DNA of 64,000 nucleotides. Origin: Lotus japonicus. Taxonomy: Eukaryota; Streptophyta; Magnoliopsida; Fabales; Fabaceae. The stretch is taken from positions 41,282,066-41,346,065 of the forward strand of contig NC_080042.1 of assembly GCF_012489685.1 (NCBI RefSeq). The letters are read 5' to 3'. The notes beneath the pieces are model-generated. The model did no database searches and was not told where the DNA came from. It saw only the letters and a program-made list of their open reading frames with translations. Positions 10,246 to 20,655 of this stretch are shown here, in pieces (the stretch's first letter is position 1; every line of letters starts with the position of its first letter). The position numbers and the translations under genes were made by a program.

Positions 10246-10864
10246 TGTAATGCCCTAATTTTCAAGGGTTACTTAGTGATCTAAAAGTAAATAAACATGC
10301 TATTTATCCTTCGAAATCATAAGGATACAAGTATATTTTTTTTTAAACATAATACCTCTTGATACTTTCCAAAGACATGCTCTAACAAATACATATACCC
10401 AACAATAAATACCCTTACATCAAGAATATAATCACAGTAAAGACTCCAAAATAAATACAAGAGGGCCTCCTAAGCCCAACGAGCTCTCCGCAATCTCCAC
10501 ACGACTAGTCTTTGAAGTAGTATCCCGTCATCACATCATTTCCCAGTGACGCCTCCTCACGTGCATCCATCGGTCTCTTGTTCATCCTATAGAGCGGCAT
10601 TGTCGAACATTCATAAGAAAGAAAAGGTGCAAGGGTCAACTTCTTATACCACAAGGCTATATATAGGATGTGCACACATACAAGCAGATAAGGGCATGCT
10701 TATTCACATATATAAGCACCTAGCAAGATTCTCACGCAATGGCATACTCGTATGTTCTTAAGGGATTCTAGGTGTAGCATGGGATGAGGCAAACACATCA
10801 ACAAGCGAGGCACAAGGCCCTTCAACCACATGCATACCTCATAGGGTATTCATCCATAAAATTA
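10246..10864 (-). repeat. gypsy LTR fragment (called F4)
   Basis: The segment begins TGTAATGCCCTA, like the reverse end of the other gypsy LTRs. It then holds GGCCTCCTAAGCCCAACGAG (also in the F2 reverse LTRs), the reverse complement of GTTGACCCTTGC at about 10632-10643 and CTATATATAG at about 10661-10670. So it carries the leader part of the same LTR type, minus strand, cut off before its 5' end. A short minus ORF of about 31 codons follows the leader motif. Its right limit against the Sirevirus B LTR is not certain. Confidence 0.5.
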
Positions 10865-11185
10865 TAGTTCCCTTATAGCAGATGTTCTACGCGATGCTGG
10901 AACAATAGCTTCGACAAACGATCAACAATAAATAACAAAAAAAGCATAAAAGAAACAAAACACAACACAAGAGTTGTTAACCCAGTTCGGTGAAACTTCA
11001 CCTACGTTTGGAGTGTTTTCACCCAAAGAAAGAAAATCTACTATCTCAAGATGTAGGAACTACAGACACTCATGAACGTGGCTCATAGTTCTCTTCCTAA
11101 TCTACCCAGTGTATTTCTATTTAGTATTTCCCCCTAAGTATGAGAGCCCCTATCACTTTCTCTCAATCACTACCACAATGATTTG
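10865..11185 (-). repeat. Sirevirus B 3' LTR, part 1
   Basis: A copia-type LTR stretch with GAGTTGTTAACCCAGTTCGG and dispersed CACAA runs. It is cut at 11185 by the F2 solo LTR and resumes at 15129. The five bases ATTTG at 11181-11185 are duplicated at 15124-15128. Its outer edge near 10865 is approximate because no flanking duplication is visible. Confidence 0.6.
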
Positions 11186-11855
11186 TGTAAGACCCAAGTT
11201 TTTAAGCTTAGAATAAGTGGAAGAGATTTCCATTTACGATTAGGCTTGATGTATCGTGAAAGGAAACCTGAACAAGAGTTTACCAAATGAAATAAATTTA
11301 TGAAGGAGAAAGTTCAGGAAAAGCCAAAGGATCGTATCGAAGTCGATGAAAGTTATAGCACGATCGTTATACGCTTAAACCTAGGTCAGAAACCCTAGTA
11401 TATAGCTAATTTTCACTTTTAGGCACGACGGAAGTTAATTCCAAAAATCTTCAGAGAAATGTTAGAACTTCTCTTTTTCCATATATCAAAATCGTTTCGA
11501 GGCGAAACTCTAGGATCTACGAACGTCCGATTCCAGTCATCGGAAGTTTGCCGAAAACGAAACCCTGGTTTTTCAAAACCCTAGAATTTCTCGACAATGA
11601 AGACTTTTTCTATTCAGAGCTTCAAATGAATATTCTACACGCGTACACCCATTTCTCTTGATGATTTCAATCTTTCTTCCGAAGGAAGTTTTCTATTCCG
11701 ACATTCGATGCAAAAAGCAACTTATCGGGTAAAATAGTTTTATACCGACTATGCATTAGTTGCCAAAAATACAAAGAGACCTCATTTAAGTTTTGGAATT
11801 CTTTCGCCAAAACATATCTATTAATTCACGGAGAATGACGCCGGAAAAATCAGAT

Positions 11856-11900
11856 TCGCGAAACTTTCATTTTCCCGCGAATTTCCAACCTTTATATATA
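11856..11900 (+). promoter_or_regulatory. E2F-like sites plus TATA box
   Basis: TTCGCGAAAC is followed by TTTTCCCGCG (11870-11879) and TATATATA (11893-11900). Order and spacing match the E1 LTR block at 6353-6397. Function is inferred from the consensus and conservation. Confidence 0.55.
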
Positions 11901-13602
11901 GCAAAGAAAGGAAGAAAAACTCAAATTTTCCTCCATTTTCTCTCCTCAAAGCCGCGAGTTCACCAAGGAAGAAGGAGAAGAAGATTTTGTTCAATCCTTG
12001 CTTGATCTTTGATCAATCAGTTGCTGCTTCAAGGCTTCGAGGTATAGTCGCTAATCCTTACCTCTGATCGCTTTTTCCATAGCTTTTCTGTAGAGTTTTC
12101 TGAGCGGATAGTTTATGGGTTTTTGCAAAACTATCCTGAATCTTTCATTTCTGATTCTAAACCTCTTCTATATGTGCCCAAGATCACTTCTGCCGGATTA
12201 GATTTTCCGTTATGTCGCCGGAATTCCGCCGGAATCAATTTTAGCCTTAAATACCCATTTTTGGAGTTTTTGAGGTAAAGCTTCAACCTTTAGGCTAAAA
12301 ACTATCGCCTTAGCTTAGTGTTAGTAGGATTAGTTGTCATAAACGTCGTTAGTAACGTCCCTGCAAAATTTGGTTTTTGGGATTTCAGTTTTGAAATTTC
12401 TAAGTTAAAAATCATGACCAAAATACCCCTGCGACAGTTTTTGATCCGATAATTTTTCCGAGTTCAGAATACCCTTAGTTACGGCTAATGAAAGCATAGG
12501 AACCAAGTTTGATCGAAGAAAAATCGAGCCCCACAATTGTGAAAAGTGGCCGAGCCCTATAGAGGAGGAGGGGGAAAATTCCTTTTCCGAAAACTTGTCC
12601 TTCCGCGCTAGATTATCGTACCGCGGAGTATGAACTACTTCGTGTAACCTTAGTGAGCATTGATAGCTTAGTTTCCGATAGAATTTGATAGAATTCTGTG
12701 GTTTTTACTTTAAAGGTTCTTTCGAAGAATTTCCTGAAGATCAAGGAGCTCATTGTGAAGGAACGTTTGAGGAGAACGCTGGAATAACTAGAGGTAAGGG
12801 CAACTTACCTTACTAGCTAATGCTTTAGGTGTCGACGAATTCGACTTGATTTATTGTTTATGCACTTGTTTGTGATCGACTGGGAAAAGTTTTGTGAGGC
12901 TTCGGCTGACAATGTAGATGATTCATCTACTGAATGTTTTTGGAGATTGACTTACATGCTATGTGCTATGTGGGTAATCTAGGATGTGTGGTGCATGCCT
13001 TATATGCTAAGTGCTATGTGGTTATTGCTTATTATGTTGAAATATGACATGTTGATTGATGGTGCTGAGTTATTTATGCTTTAGCAATGAAATCTGAGTT
13101 TCTGAATAGTGAGAATAGCGGGCAGGTCATGCCGATTTTATTTTGAGAGTTTTGGGGAAAGTTTGATAGGACGAATGAGATTCGGGACTTGTTATGGTTT
13201 TTCATGGATCGAGACATTCTCTGGAGTCATTTGGGGATTTGGAGATCCCGGGAACTTATAAGAATTGCGATAAGGCTAAAAGGATATTATTTTGTGAAGA
13301 AAACTCATAAGACCTTAAACAACCTCTAAATCTTTAAGTAATGATAATAATCTCGAAGGAAGCTTAGGAGTCGAATCTTAGTTTTGGAAAACGAGAAGTG
13401 TCGTCGGATCCAAGTGTTGAGATATTGAGAGGTTTTGAGTATGTTGATACTCTTGTGCTCTAGGAGCAGTTGTGTTGTTGGGCTATCTGAGAGATAAGCC
13501 GGGAAACGGGTAGTTTCCGAGCATGTTGATGCTCTTTGCTCGTTGAGCAGTGTTGACCATCGGATAGAGATGAGTCGGATGATTTGGAGATCATCATGAG
13601 CT

Positions 13603-13887
13603 ACAGTTTATACCTTCGGGTACAGTTTATGCCTTCGGGTACAGTTTATGCCTTCGGGTACAGTTTATGCCTTCGGGTACAGTTTATACCTTCGGGTACC
13701 GTTTATGCCTTCGGGTACAGTTTATACCTTCGGGTACCGTTTATGCCTTCGGGTACAGTTTATGCCTTCGGGTACAGTTTATACCTTCGGGTACATTTTA
13801 TACCTTCGGGTACCGTTTATACCTTCGGGTACCGTTTATGCCTTCGGGTACAGTTTATACCTTCGGGTACAGTTTATACCTTCGGGT
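13603..13887 (+). repeat. 19-bp tandem repeat, 15 copies
   Basis: Fifteen head-to-tail units follow ACAGTTTAT(A/G)CCTTCGGGT with no length change. Variants are ACC for ACA in the first triplet and A/G at position 10. Because 19 is not a multiple of 3 and the unit has no stop, all three plus frames stay open and read the same three peptide words in turn. This explains the overlapping ORFs here; I do not treat them as genes. Confidence 0.97.
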
Positions 13888-14292
13888 AATTCGGACATCG
13901 ACGGGGGATATGATCGACCGTGAGGTTAGGATCGACCTTTGATTGTCGGGCATAGCGGAGGGAAAATTCGACCCGCAGGGTTAGGACTGATCCGGCTATG
14001 TCAAGGTTGTAAGTGACACTCGGGGGTTATGGTCGACACAATGCCAGTGTTAGGACCGACTCAAACGTGCCCAGCCTATTCTTTCTTCGGGTAATTCGGA
14101 CATCGACGGGGGATATGATCGACCGTGAGGTTAGGATCGACCTGTTGATTGTCGGGCATAGCGGAGGGAAAAGTCGACCCGCAGGGTTAGGACTGATCCG
14201 GCTATGTCAAGGTTGTAAGTGACACTCGGGAGTTATGGTCGACACAATGCCAGTGTTAGTACCGACTCAAACGTGCCCAGCCTACTCTTTCT
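13888..14292 (+). repeat. 205-bp tandem duplication
   Basis: The stretch from AATTCGGACATCGACGGGGG at 13888 recurs at 14093 with few changes. The join at 14084-14092 repeats CTTCGGGT, the tail of the 19-bp unit, so the duplication probably arose through that short homology. Both copies hold GTCGGGCATAGCGGAGGG and GGACTGATCCGGCTATG. No gene is seen. Confidence 0.9.
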
Positions 14293-14637
14293 GGATCCGT
14301 CGAGAGTGACGTTGCATTGACATATCATGCACTCTAATTGTATCGTTATGTGTTTTGATGAGTTGATGTTGATAAACATCGTTATGTGTTTTGATGAGTA
14401 GATGTTGATAGATATCGTTATGTGCTTTGATGATGGAATTGTACTAGAGATTTGATAACATGCTATGTTTAAACCTTAGGGTAGACAATGCAGAACTTAT
14501 ATGTATATAGACAACATATATATATATATAACCCTTATACTTTATCTGGTGTCTTGTATTCTCTATCCTATATTCCGTAAGTTGACCCTTGCACGTGCTA
14601 CCTGTGTTTGGGGGGCTATGTATGCCCTTTTTGTCAG

Positions 14638-14784
14638 ATGTCGTTGGTGGATTCTTCCATGATTCCTCGTCGTTCGGGGAAGACCCGGAGCGAAATGACT
14701 ACTATTGAGCCTTCGACGTGGACCCGGACTTCATGCATGACCAGATGGGAGTCGATGATGGAAGTATGGGGGATGGGTGATTAG
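14638..14784 (+). pseudogene. shortened LTR ORF in F2 solo LTR
   Basis: From the conserved TTTTTGTCAG-ATG the frame runs 48 codons to TAG. The start MSLVDSSM lines up with MSLADWFM of the E1 ORF, and SGKTRSEM with SGGTRYEM, after which similarity is lost and the frame closes. The leader (GTTGACCCTTGC, then a G-run, then CAG-ATG) is intact. It looks like a decayed copy of the LTR-encoded ORF. Confidence 0.5.
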
Positions 14785-15128
14785 AGTCTATTAAGGTTGG
14801 GTGTTAGTGTCCTAGCTCTGACTTATTCTTATTTTTGAGGGCTTGTGTTGCTGACACTTGACCTAACATTTTGGGATTGTACATTTTGCCTACGGGCGTT
14901 ACACCTTTCTACTTTCCGTCATTAGAGGTTACTCGTGACGAGGTTGCTACTTACAGCGGGGGCTGTTATATATATTGTATATTAGTTTTATTGTTTTTCG
15001 CATTTGGGTTTTATTTAACTCAGTCTTGTCTTAGTTATTATCGAAAAAAAAAATATTCACGTTTTTCCGCATTAAGTTTACTTTTGGTTACTAAAGTGAC
15101 GCCACCGAAATCGGGGTGTTACAATTTG

Positions 15129-15675
15129 TAAGAACAACAACAATAAGAGTTTAACACTCAAGGAACATAGCACACAACATTGCTTTATAGAATCAAAGAG
15201 CAAGGTTTGTTCACAATGAAAACAAGGAAAACACAAATAACAATCGTAAAACACTTGATCTTTTTTACTCAAAAGCTTCAATCGTCTTCACGTTTTAGGT
15301 CTTCATATTTATATGCTCCAACAACCACACTAGGGTTTCCACCGGCTGAAGCAAGTAGTCCAACAACGACCATCAAAACGCAATCTTCAGGATCTTAATT
15401 GCATTACAAAATCAATCATTCATTAAACACAATAGAGACCAATCTTCAATCAGGGATTGTCTCAACAATTAAACCAACCCACAATAAATGAACCAAGATA
15501 CAACTACTTAAACCGCAAGCAACCACACATAAAATCTGCACCAGATTTTCTAGGGCACACACATAAGCACTCCAAGTAATGGACTAATGTCATGTGCTAC
15601 ACAAAGGCAGATGGCACAACATCTGCTTCGACATCAGGTTTTTTTTGGAAAAAATGCAAGATAACCCCAAGAACA
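15129..15675 (-). repeat. Sirevirus B 3' LTR, part 2
   Basis: This continues the copia LTR after the ATTTG duplication. On the minus strand the LTR starts TGTTCTTGGGG at 15675, directly after a purine tract AAAGGGAGAGATTGT (15676-15690). With part 1 this gives an LTR of roughly 0.87 kb if the left edge is correct. The other LTR of this element is not in the window. Confidence 0.7.
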
Positions 15676-16041
15676 ACAATCTCTCCCTTTGTCAAATTTT
15701 GTCTAAAACAACTTGAGAATTTGAGAAGATAAACATACCTCCCCCTCAGCAGCGGAACTCCCCCTCAATTAGTGCAACCTACAGCACACAATCAGATATC
15801 ACATCCTTAACAGCTTCCAGATGAACATATCACAGTAAAGTAACTAACAACAAGTACAAGTTAATTAAGACTTGTAAATAGTAGCAACTTGGAGAACAAC
15901 ACATAAACAAATTTGTCTTCATCAGAAACAGACAGTACACACCTTGTCTTGAAATCCATGAATATTGTCTTCAGCTTAATACAGACCAATTACAAGTAGT
16001 AGTAGCTACTCCCCCTTTTTTACACAAATTTGGAAAAGGGT
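15676..16041 (-). other. Sirevirus B region between env-like ORF and 3' LTR
   Basis: Non-coding internal DNA. Several purine tracts appear on the minus strand: AAAGGGAGAGATTG next to the LTR, two GAGGGGGAG-type runs near 15740-15768, and AAAAAAGGGGGAG near 16010-16022. Multiple polypurine tracts before the 3' LTR are described for Sireviruses. The segment ends at TSD AGGGT (16037-16041), where a solo LTR is inserted. Confidence 0.6.
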
Positions 16042-17961
16042 TGTCACGACCCAAAATCCCAAGCCGTGACCGGCGCACAGACTACCACCTTAGCCTGGCA
16101 AGCCTATTTAACAAAACTCACTTCCCAAAATAATTTTCCAAAATTATACATGTTTAGTATAATTTATAAAAATAAGTCCATAAGAATCTTTTATGTAATA
16201 TCACCATCTCCATTCGTAACTAGAATTTCAAGAATACATAAATTTCAAATCCAGCACTAAAGTGCCAATCCTTAAATTAGAACAATAAATAACAATTCAA
16301 ACTGAATTCCCCCAAAGACTCTCCTATAGCTGTAGAATGATAGATCAACAACAGACACAAATATGACAACCTTCCAAATGAGGCCTATAAACAATATAAG
16401 CCGAACAATCTGAATCTGAAAACAGACTGGTACTCAGTTTCCTGTGGATGGAAATAAGGAATGGGGTAAGTCACAAAGACTTGGTGAGGATTTAACAACC
16501 ACCATGAACAGGAAAAGGGAAACATATGAAGCACGAGTTTTTCTCTATCAGTTCAGAGTGGATAAAATATATAATATTAATAAAATTAATAAGCATCATT
16601 TCCAATAAGAGATGATCAAACTACCAAGTTTATAAATAACTGTTTCAATGAAACTGAATAAAAATCATGTCAGTCATACGAAAGCATTTAAAAATCAGAA
16701 ATATAATTTAATAGGGCCACACATGTAGAACCGTGAGGCGGCTCCATCTCGTTGATAGCCCTCTCCTCCTAAGGGATGGCCTATCCGATAGGGGCGGCTC
16801 CATCTAACGGATAGCCCTTTCCTCTCTCGTATCACATGTCACATCGTATCATATCATCGGGGGAAGCTACATCTCGTTGATAGCCCTTTCCGTGCACTGG
16901 CGGCTCCATCTAACGGATAGCCCTCTCCTCCCGGAATCAAACTAGCTAGGTGAACCTAGGCCGTTACCTCCGCTAACGGCTACGAGGTTCTATCAAGGAT
17001 CCCCAAAACCGTTTTCTCAAACCAGTTCAAGTCTCATCAGAAGTCCCAAAATCAACTTTCCAAGTTCACAATCTCAGTTTCACATAATTTCCAAAATCAA
17101 AGCAATATAAATATATTTCTCATGTCAGTTCAGAATCAGACTCAGATCAACTTCATAAACCAGCTTTCAGATAATTCACGAATTGTAAAGCATGCTTCCC
17201 CAATTTAAATAAATATGCAATAAACTAAAATAATCAAATCATGAGTTGTATAATTTATTAAAAATAAGTCACAATGATTGGAAAACCACTCACAGTTACG
17301 AAGAACCAACATGATTGCTCTCTAAACTGCGCGACAACCAAACGAACCACTAACCGACAGATCTGAACACCAAAAATCAACTTCAAACCTTCAATAACAA
17401 TTATCTTATGTCGTACCCGTGAGCAACTATGAAGTCCCCAATTATGTACCCAAACCCCTAAATTAATTATACCTAAGTCTGACATACAGTACAATATCAT
17501 TCTCTAAATTTAAGGGTTGTGGAAATACCTCTATTAATTTAAAAGAGGAATCATGAAGGGCTTGGTACCATTCTCCTTCATCAAAGCACCAACCGTGGCT
17601 CCCAAAAGAGGACGCAAGAGACTCTCACTTGAATGATAGATTTTATCTTCACTAGCATGTAACTTTATGGTGGTATTGTGTGGTTCTTAACTAAAGAAGA
17701 AAAGGATGTAGAGGAGAAGAGAAGAATCGCTGATGCCGAGAAAAGAAGTTGAATCAGAGAAAAAGGAAAAAGATGAGAAAGGGAGAGAAAAACATAGGGT
17801 TTCAATATATAATTAGGAATTAAGAATGGTATTGGGAGTGGGGTTACGGTTTGTTTTTTGTTTGGTTTGTTATATATACATATATCTATTTATTGTTTTT
17901 TTTTTATTAACTGGTTCCTTTTATATATATATTTTTTATTTATTTTAAACGGGATGTTTCA
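16042..17961 (-). mobile_element. solo LTR, other gypsy family (1920 bp)
   Basis: It starts TGTCACGACCC and ends GGGATGTTTCA, flanked by the perfect 5-bp duplication AGGGT (16037-16041 and 17962-17966). Removing it rejoins GGAAAAGGGTGCAC, which is found uninterrupted at 37624-37637. The minus orientation is judged from the TGAAACATCCCG start and GGGTCGTGACA end, typical of gypsy LTRs. A diverged repeated motif lies at 16736-16940. I see no coding ORF in it. Confidence 0.9.
16736..16940. repeat. GGCGGCTCCATCT...GATAGCCCT repeat
   Basis: The phrase GGCGGCTCCATCT(CGT or AAC)GGATAGCCCT, sometimes as AGCTACATCT, occurs four times at irregular spacing of about 50-60 bp, alternating the endings CGTTGATAG and AACGGATAG. 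It resembles a degenerate LTR-internal minisatellite. No function is evident. Confidence 0.7.
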
Positions 17962-17966
17962 AGGGT

Positions 17967-18209
17967 GCACAAATACAGATAAACCAAAAAAAATAATAAC
18001 AACAGGAAGGAACAATGCCTAATCAGCCTCTTCAAAACTGGATTCCTCCCCAGTCTCTTCTCCACTCTCCTCATATCCTTCCTCTTTATCAGTGCTTGCA
18101 TCTGCAGCAGCAGCAGTAGCACATGGCTCACCTCTTCCTCTTGAAGATTAAGCAACAGCTCATCCACCTTGAGTTTCCTTGCAGTGCAGACATTGATGGT
18201 CTCCTGAAG
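17967..18209 (-). pseudogene. Sirevirus B env-like C-terminus, first copy
   Basis: On the minus strand the end of an env-like frame is seen, with an acidic tail (EEGYEESGEETGEESSFEEAD) and a stop near 18020. The same segment, differing at about a dozen positions, is at 37631-37877. The frame is cut at 18209/18210 by the LTR of gypsy F1-B. An 18-bp run of hydrophobic codons in another frame is a shadow. Confidence 0.65.
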
Positions 18210-18858
18210 TGTAACATCCCGATCTGACGAATGTTAAAATAATAACCAAACCTTGTAAATTTTCATAAGGAATTTCATCGTTCAATTAATAATCTTAATT
18301 TAATGATAAAGGTTCATTTAATTATAGAAACCTTAGAACTTAAATCGGAACAGTAATGCGAGAATAGATAAACCTTTGAAACATTCATAAACTCCAAAGA
18401 TTTATTAACAGAGTATTGTAGCGCAACATCAAAATTTATAATAAAAGTGTGAAACATGAAATCCTTGACAAAACTTGGGAATTCTAGCCCTTACAGAAGA
18501 AATTGTTCAAAACCAGAAGAATATCCAAAATAAAACTCGATGCTACGGGGAACACTCAAACCCCAACCGGAAAGAAAACATCAATCAGAGTCGGACTCCA
18601 CAAGCCATCCACACTATCTCCCCTCTGCTTCCTTGCTCTTGACCTCGTAAACCTTCCCCTCAAAGAATCCCCTGAGTTGACGCCTTTTCTTGGGCAATGC
18701 CTTAGTAGAAGGATCTTCTTCGTGATCCCAAACACAACATGCTTCTTTGTCGCCCCACCATTCTGGCACCGTAGGTACAGTATCCTTTGGTTTGGATTCT
18801 TCATTGTTGACTGGAGCCTTCGTCATCGCCAACGGCGGTTGAGACTCGACCTCCACAG
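18210..18858 (-). repeat. F1-B LTR, 3' segment
   Basis: The segment begins TGTAACATCCCGATC and continues to the Sirevirus A insertion. It holds the C-terminal part of the LTR ORF (18853-18614) and then about 400 bp of AT-rich DNA with no gene seen. The other 2.3 kb of the same LTR are at 34133-36437. Confidence 0.85.
18614..18853 (-). pseudogene. F1 LTR ORF, C-terminal part (79 codons)
   Basis: The minus-strand frame continues exactly in phase from the N-terminal part at 34405-34133 once Sirevirus A and one copy of CACAG are removed, then ends in TAG. It contains PTVPEWWGD, WDHEEDPSTK and LPKKRRQLRGFF. The basic KKRR run and the two tryptophan clusters differ from the F2/F3 C-termini, so the family assignment rests on position, leader and length. 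The ORF before insertion would have been 170 codons from the CAG-ATG. Confidence 0.55.
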
Positions 18859-20064
18859 TGAAGGTATGAAAAACGGTAGAAAGGGGGGGTTTGAATAACG
18901 TTTTCAGAATAAAACTTCCACCTTAAGATTTTATCAAATCTTTCGTGAACAAATAAAGTGCTTGAGATAAGGGAATAGAAAAGCACACAAGGATTTTATC
19001 CTGGTTCACTTGATGAATCACTCAAGCTAATCCAGTCCACCCGTTAAGGTGATTTCTTCCTTCTTAGAATGAAGGCAATCCACTAATCAGGTAAATGTTA
19101 CAACTGCACTTGAAACCTACAAGTGACTAACAATACACTGACTTAGCTCACACTAAGATTCACTCTCTTAGTCTTCTCTAGGATCCGATCAACCTTGATC
19201 TCCTAAAGGTAACTAAACAACTATTTAAGAAAGATTGTTTACAAAGAATATGCTTCTAAAAAGCTTGTAGTAAACACAATGAATTCAAGATGAAAGAATG
19301 CTTAGAAGGTTTGAATATAGCTTGCGCGTGTGAGATTCTTCCAACCGTATCTTTCAATCTTCAGCCTCTATTTATACTCCAAGGATTAGGGTTTAAACGC
19401 TGCATGGGAATGCTACCATTGGAGGGCAGTTCTGGAAATTCCAGCTTCTGCTGTGGCTGAGAATGTTAGGTAGGTCGTCAGGATAGTACATTTGCTTTTG
19501 TACTTTGGATAATGACTTGACCTTAAGCCTAGTAGACTTCTGATCAGAGTAATGCTTCGTGTTGGAACTTGTGAAGCTCGTTGATCAGAGTCAGAGGGAA
19601 GCATTGATCCTCTGACCATTGTATCTTCTGATTCTGAACTCAGAGCGAAGTACTTGGTCTTCAGAGCCATTTTGCTTCTGGACTTCAGAGTCTCCACTTT
19701 TCAGCTTCTGGATCTTCAGAGTCTTCTACACCATCAGATCATCAGAACCTTCAGAGTGTCTGGGTTGTCAGAACGTCTGGATCTTCAGAAGTTCAAGTGA
19801 CTGAGTCCACATCAGAGCTTGATATACTTCAGATCTTCTGAAGCTTTTCTACTGTTTAGACTGAACATAGAGATTGCGAAAGCGTTGCTTGGGACACTCT
19901 TTAAGCACAGTGCTTCTGATTTGTGTGAGAATGGATATAGGTCAAAGCCTGTAAGAACACACTCAGAAAAACACGTTAGAGTATCAAAATTGTTCATACT
20001 AAAATGTTAACTTGTAATCATCAAAACATAGAGTTGTACTACTCGATCAAAACTTGATCTTACA
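18859..20064 (-). repeat. Sirevirus A 3' LTR (1206 bp)
   Basis: It runs from TGAAGGTATG to GATCTTACA on the plus strand and pairs with 32936-34132. The stretch 19540-19860 is dense in TCAGAG/CTCTGA and CTTCTG/CAGAAG hexamers, seen equally in the other LTR, which may be regulatory repeats. ORFs within it (19413-20010) occur in both LTRs and look like chance. Confidence 0.95.
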
Positions 20065-20080
20065 ATCTCCCCCTTTTTGA
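20065..20080 (-). promoter_or_regulatory. Sirevirus A polypurine tract
   Basis: On the minus strand CAAAAAGGGGGAGAT lies directly before the TGTAAGATC start of the 3' LTR. This is the expected primer for plus-strand synthesis. Confidence 0.85.
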
Positions 20081-20135
20081 TGATGACAAAACCAAGTATT
20101 TTGATGAACAATTCTTAAACAATAAACTGAATTCA

Positions 20136-20438
20136 AGAACCATACATGAGCTGACGAAGACACTGCTGAGAGAAGATCTTGGTCCAGAATTGGAGAAAGA
20201 TCTGAAGGAGTTCCTTTGCTTCGTGGAGGAGATTCAGGAGCTGTGCCAGCTTGAGCTGAATCTGTTGGAAGAGAGAGAAGCAGTGGAGAAAAGACTTGAG
20301 ACGATGGAAGATAGTCTAGAGAAGGATGAGCTAAGCAGCAAGCTTGGCAACATAGAGTATACATTGGATCGTCTGGAGAAGGAAAGAGTGGAGCAGCGCC
20401 GGGAATGCAGAAGAATGAGGAAGGATCCTCCATTCTAG
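20136..20438 (+). CDS. antisense coiled-coil-like ORF in Sirevirus A
   Basis: A plus-strand frame, antisense to the element, is open from near the PPT and ends TAG at 20436-20438. From about 20136 it is rich in Leu, Glu, Lys and Arg in heptad-like spacing (ELEKDLKEFLCFVEEIQEL, then RLEKERVEQRRE). No convincing ATG opens the coiled-coil part. A 128-codon minus ORF (20433-20047) overlaps it but has ordinary composition. It could be a real antisense ORF, or strand-symmetric leftover of the env-like coding region. I do not recognise it. Confidence 0.3.
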   Translation, partial: RTIHELTKTLLREDLGPELEKDLKEFLCFVEEIQELCQLELNLLEEREAVEKRLETMEDSLEKDELSSKLGNIEYTLDRLEKERVEQRRECRRMRKDPPF

Positions 20439-20655
20439 ATATAGGGATAATGTATGATGTATTTTAATGTTTGATATATGAATAAAGAGGTGTTTTACAA
20501 ACATATGTTATAAATGATGCAATAAGAAACACAGAATGAACAAATACTGAAGAAATGAAACAAGTATAACACATTAGGCAAATATCTTAAAATGAGAAAA
20601 ACAATAAACTAAAAGTTAAATAATTAAGAAGGAAAACCGAAAGAAATCCTAAACA

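Larger units (their letters stand above)
11186..15123 (+). mobile_element. solo LTR, gypsy family F2 (3938 bp)
   Basis: It starts TGTAAGACCC and ends GGGGTGTTACA, with the perfect 5-bp duplication ATTTG on both sides (11181-11185, 15124-15128), inside a copia LTR. The first 2.4 kb align by eye with the E1 LTR. The part from 13600 differs by holding a 19-bp repeat array and a 205-bp duplication. The promoter block is at 11856-11900, the donor-like GAG-GTAAGGGC at 12791-12800 and the leader motif GTTGACCCTTGC at about 14580. The LTR ORF is reduced to 48 codons. No internal gag-pol is present. Confidence 0.93.

Noticed and set aside
13584..13942. Three overlapping plus ORFs, or a CRISPR-like array
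   Set aside because: The 19-bp repeat has no unique spacers, so it is not CRISPR; the ORFs are open only because the unit lacks stops in every frame.
18503..18898. 131-codon plus ORF in the F1 LTR
   Set aside because: It crosses the boundary between the F1 LTR and Sirevirus A and lies opposite the in-frame LTR ORF.
19413..20010. Matching ORFs in both Sirevirus A LTRs (also 33439-34078)
   Set aside because: Their sharing follows LTR identity; the sequence is made of TCAGAG/CTTCTG hexamer repeats and small differences break the frames.
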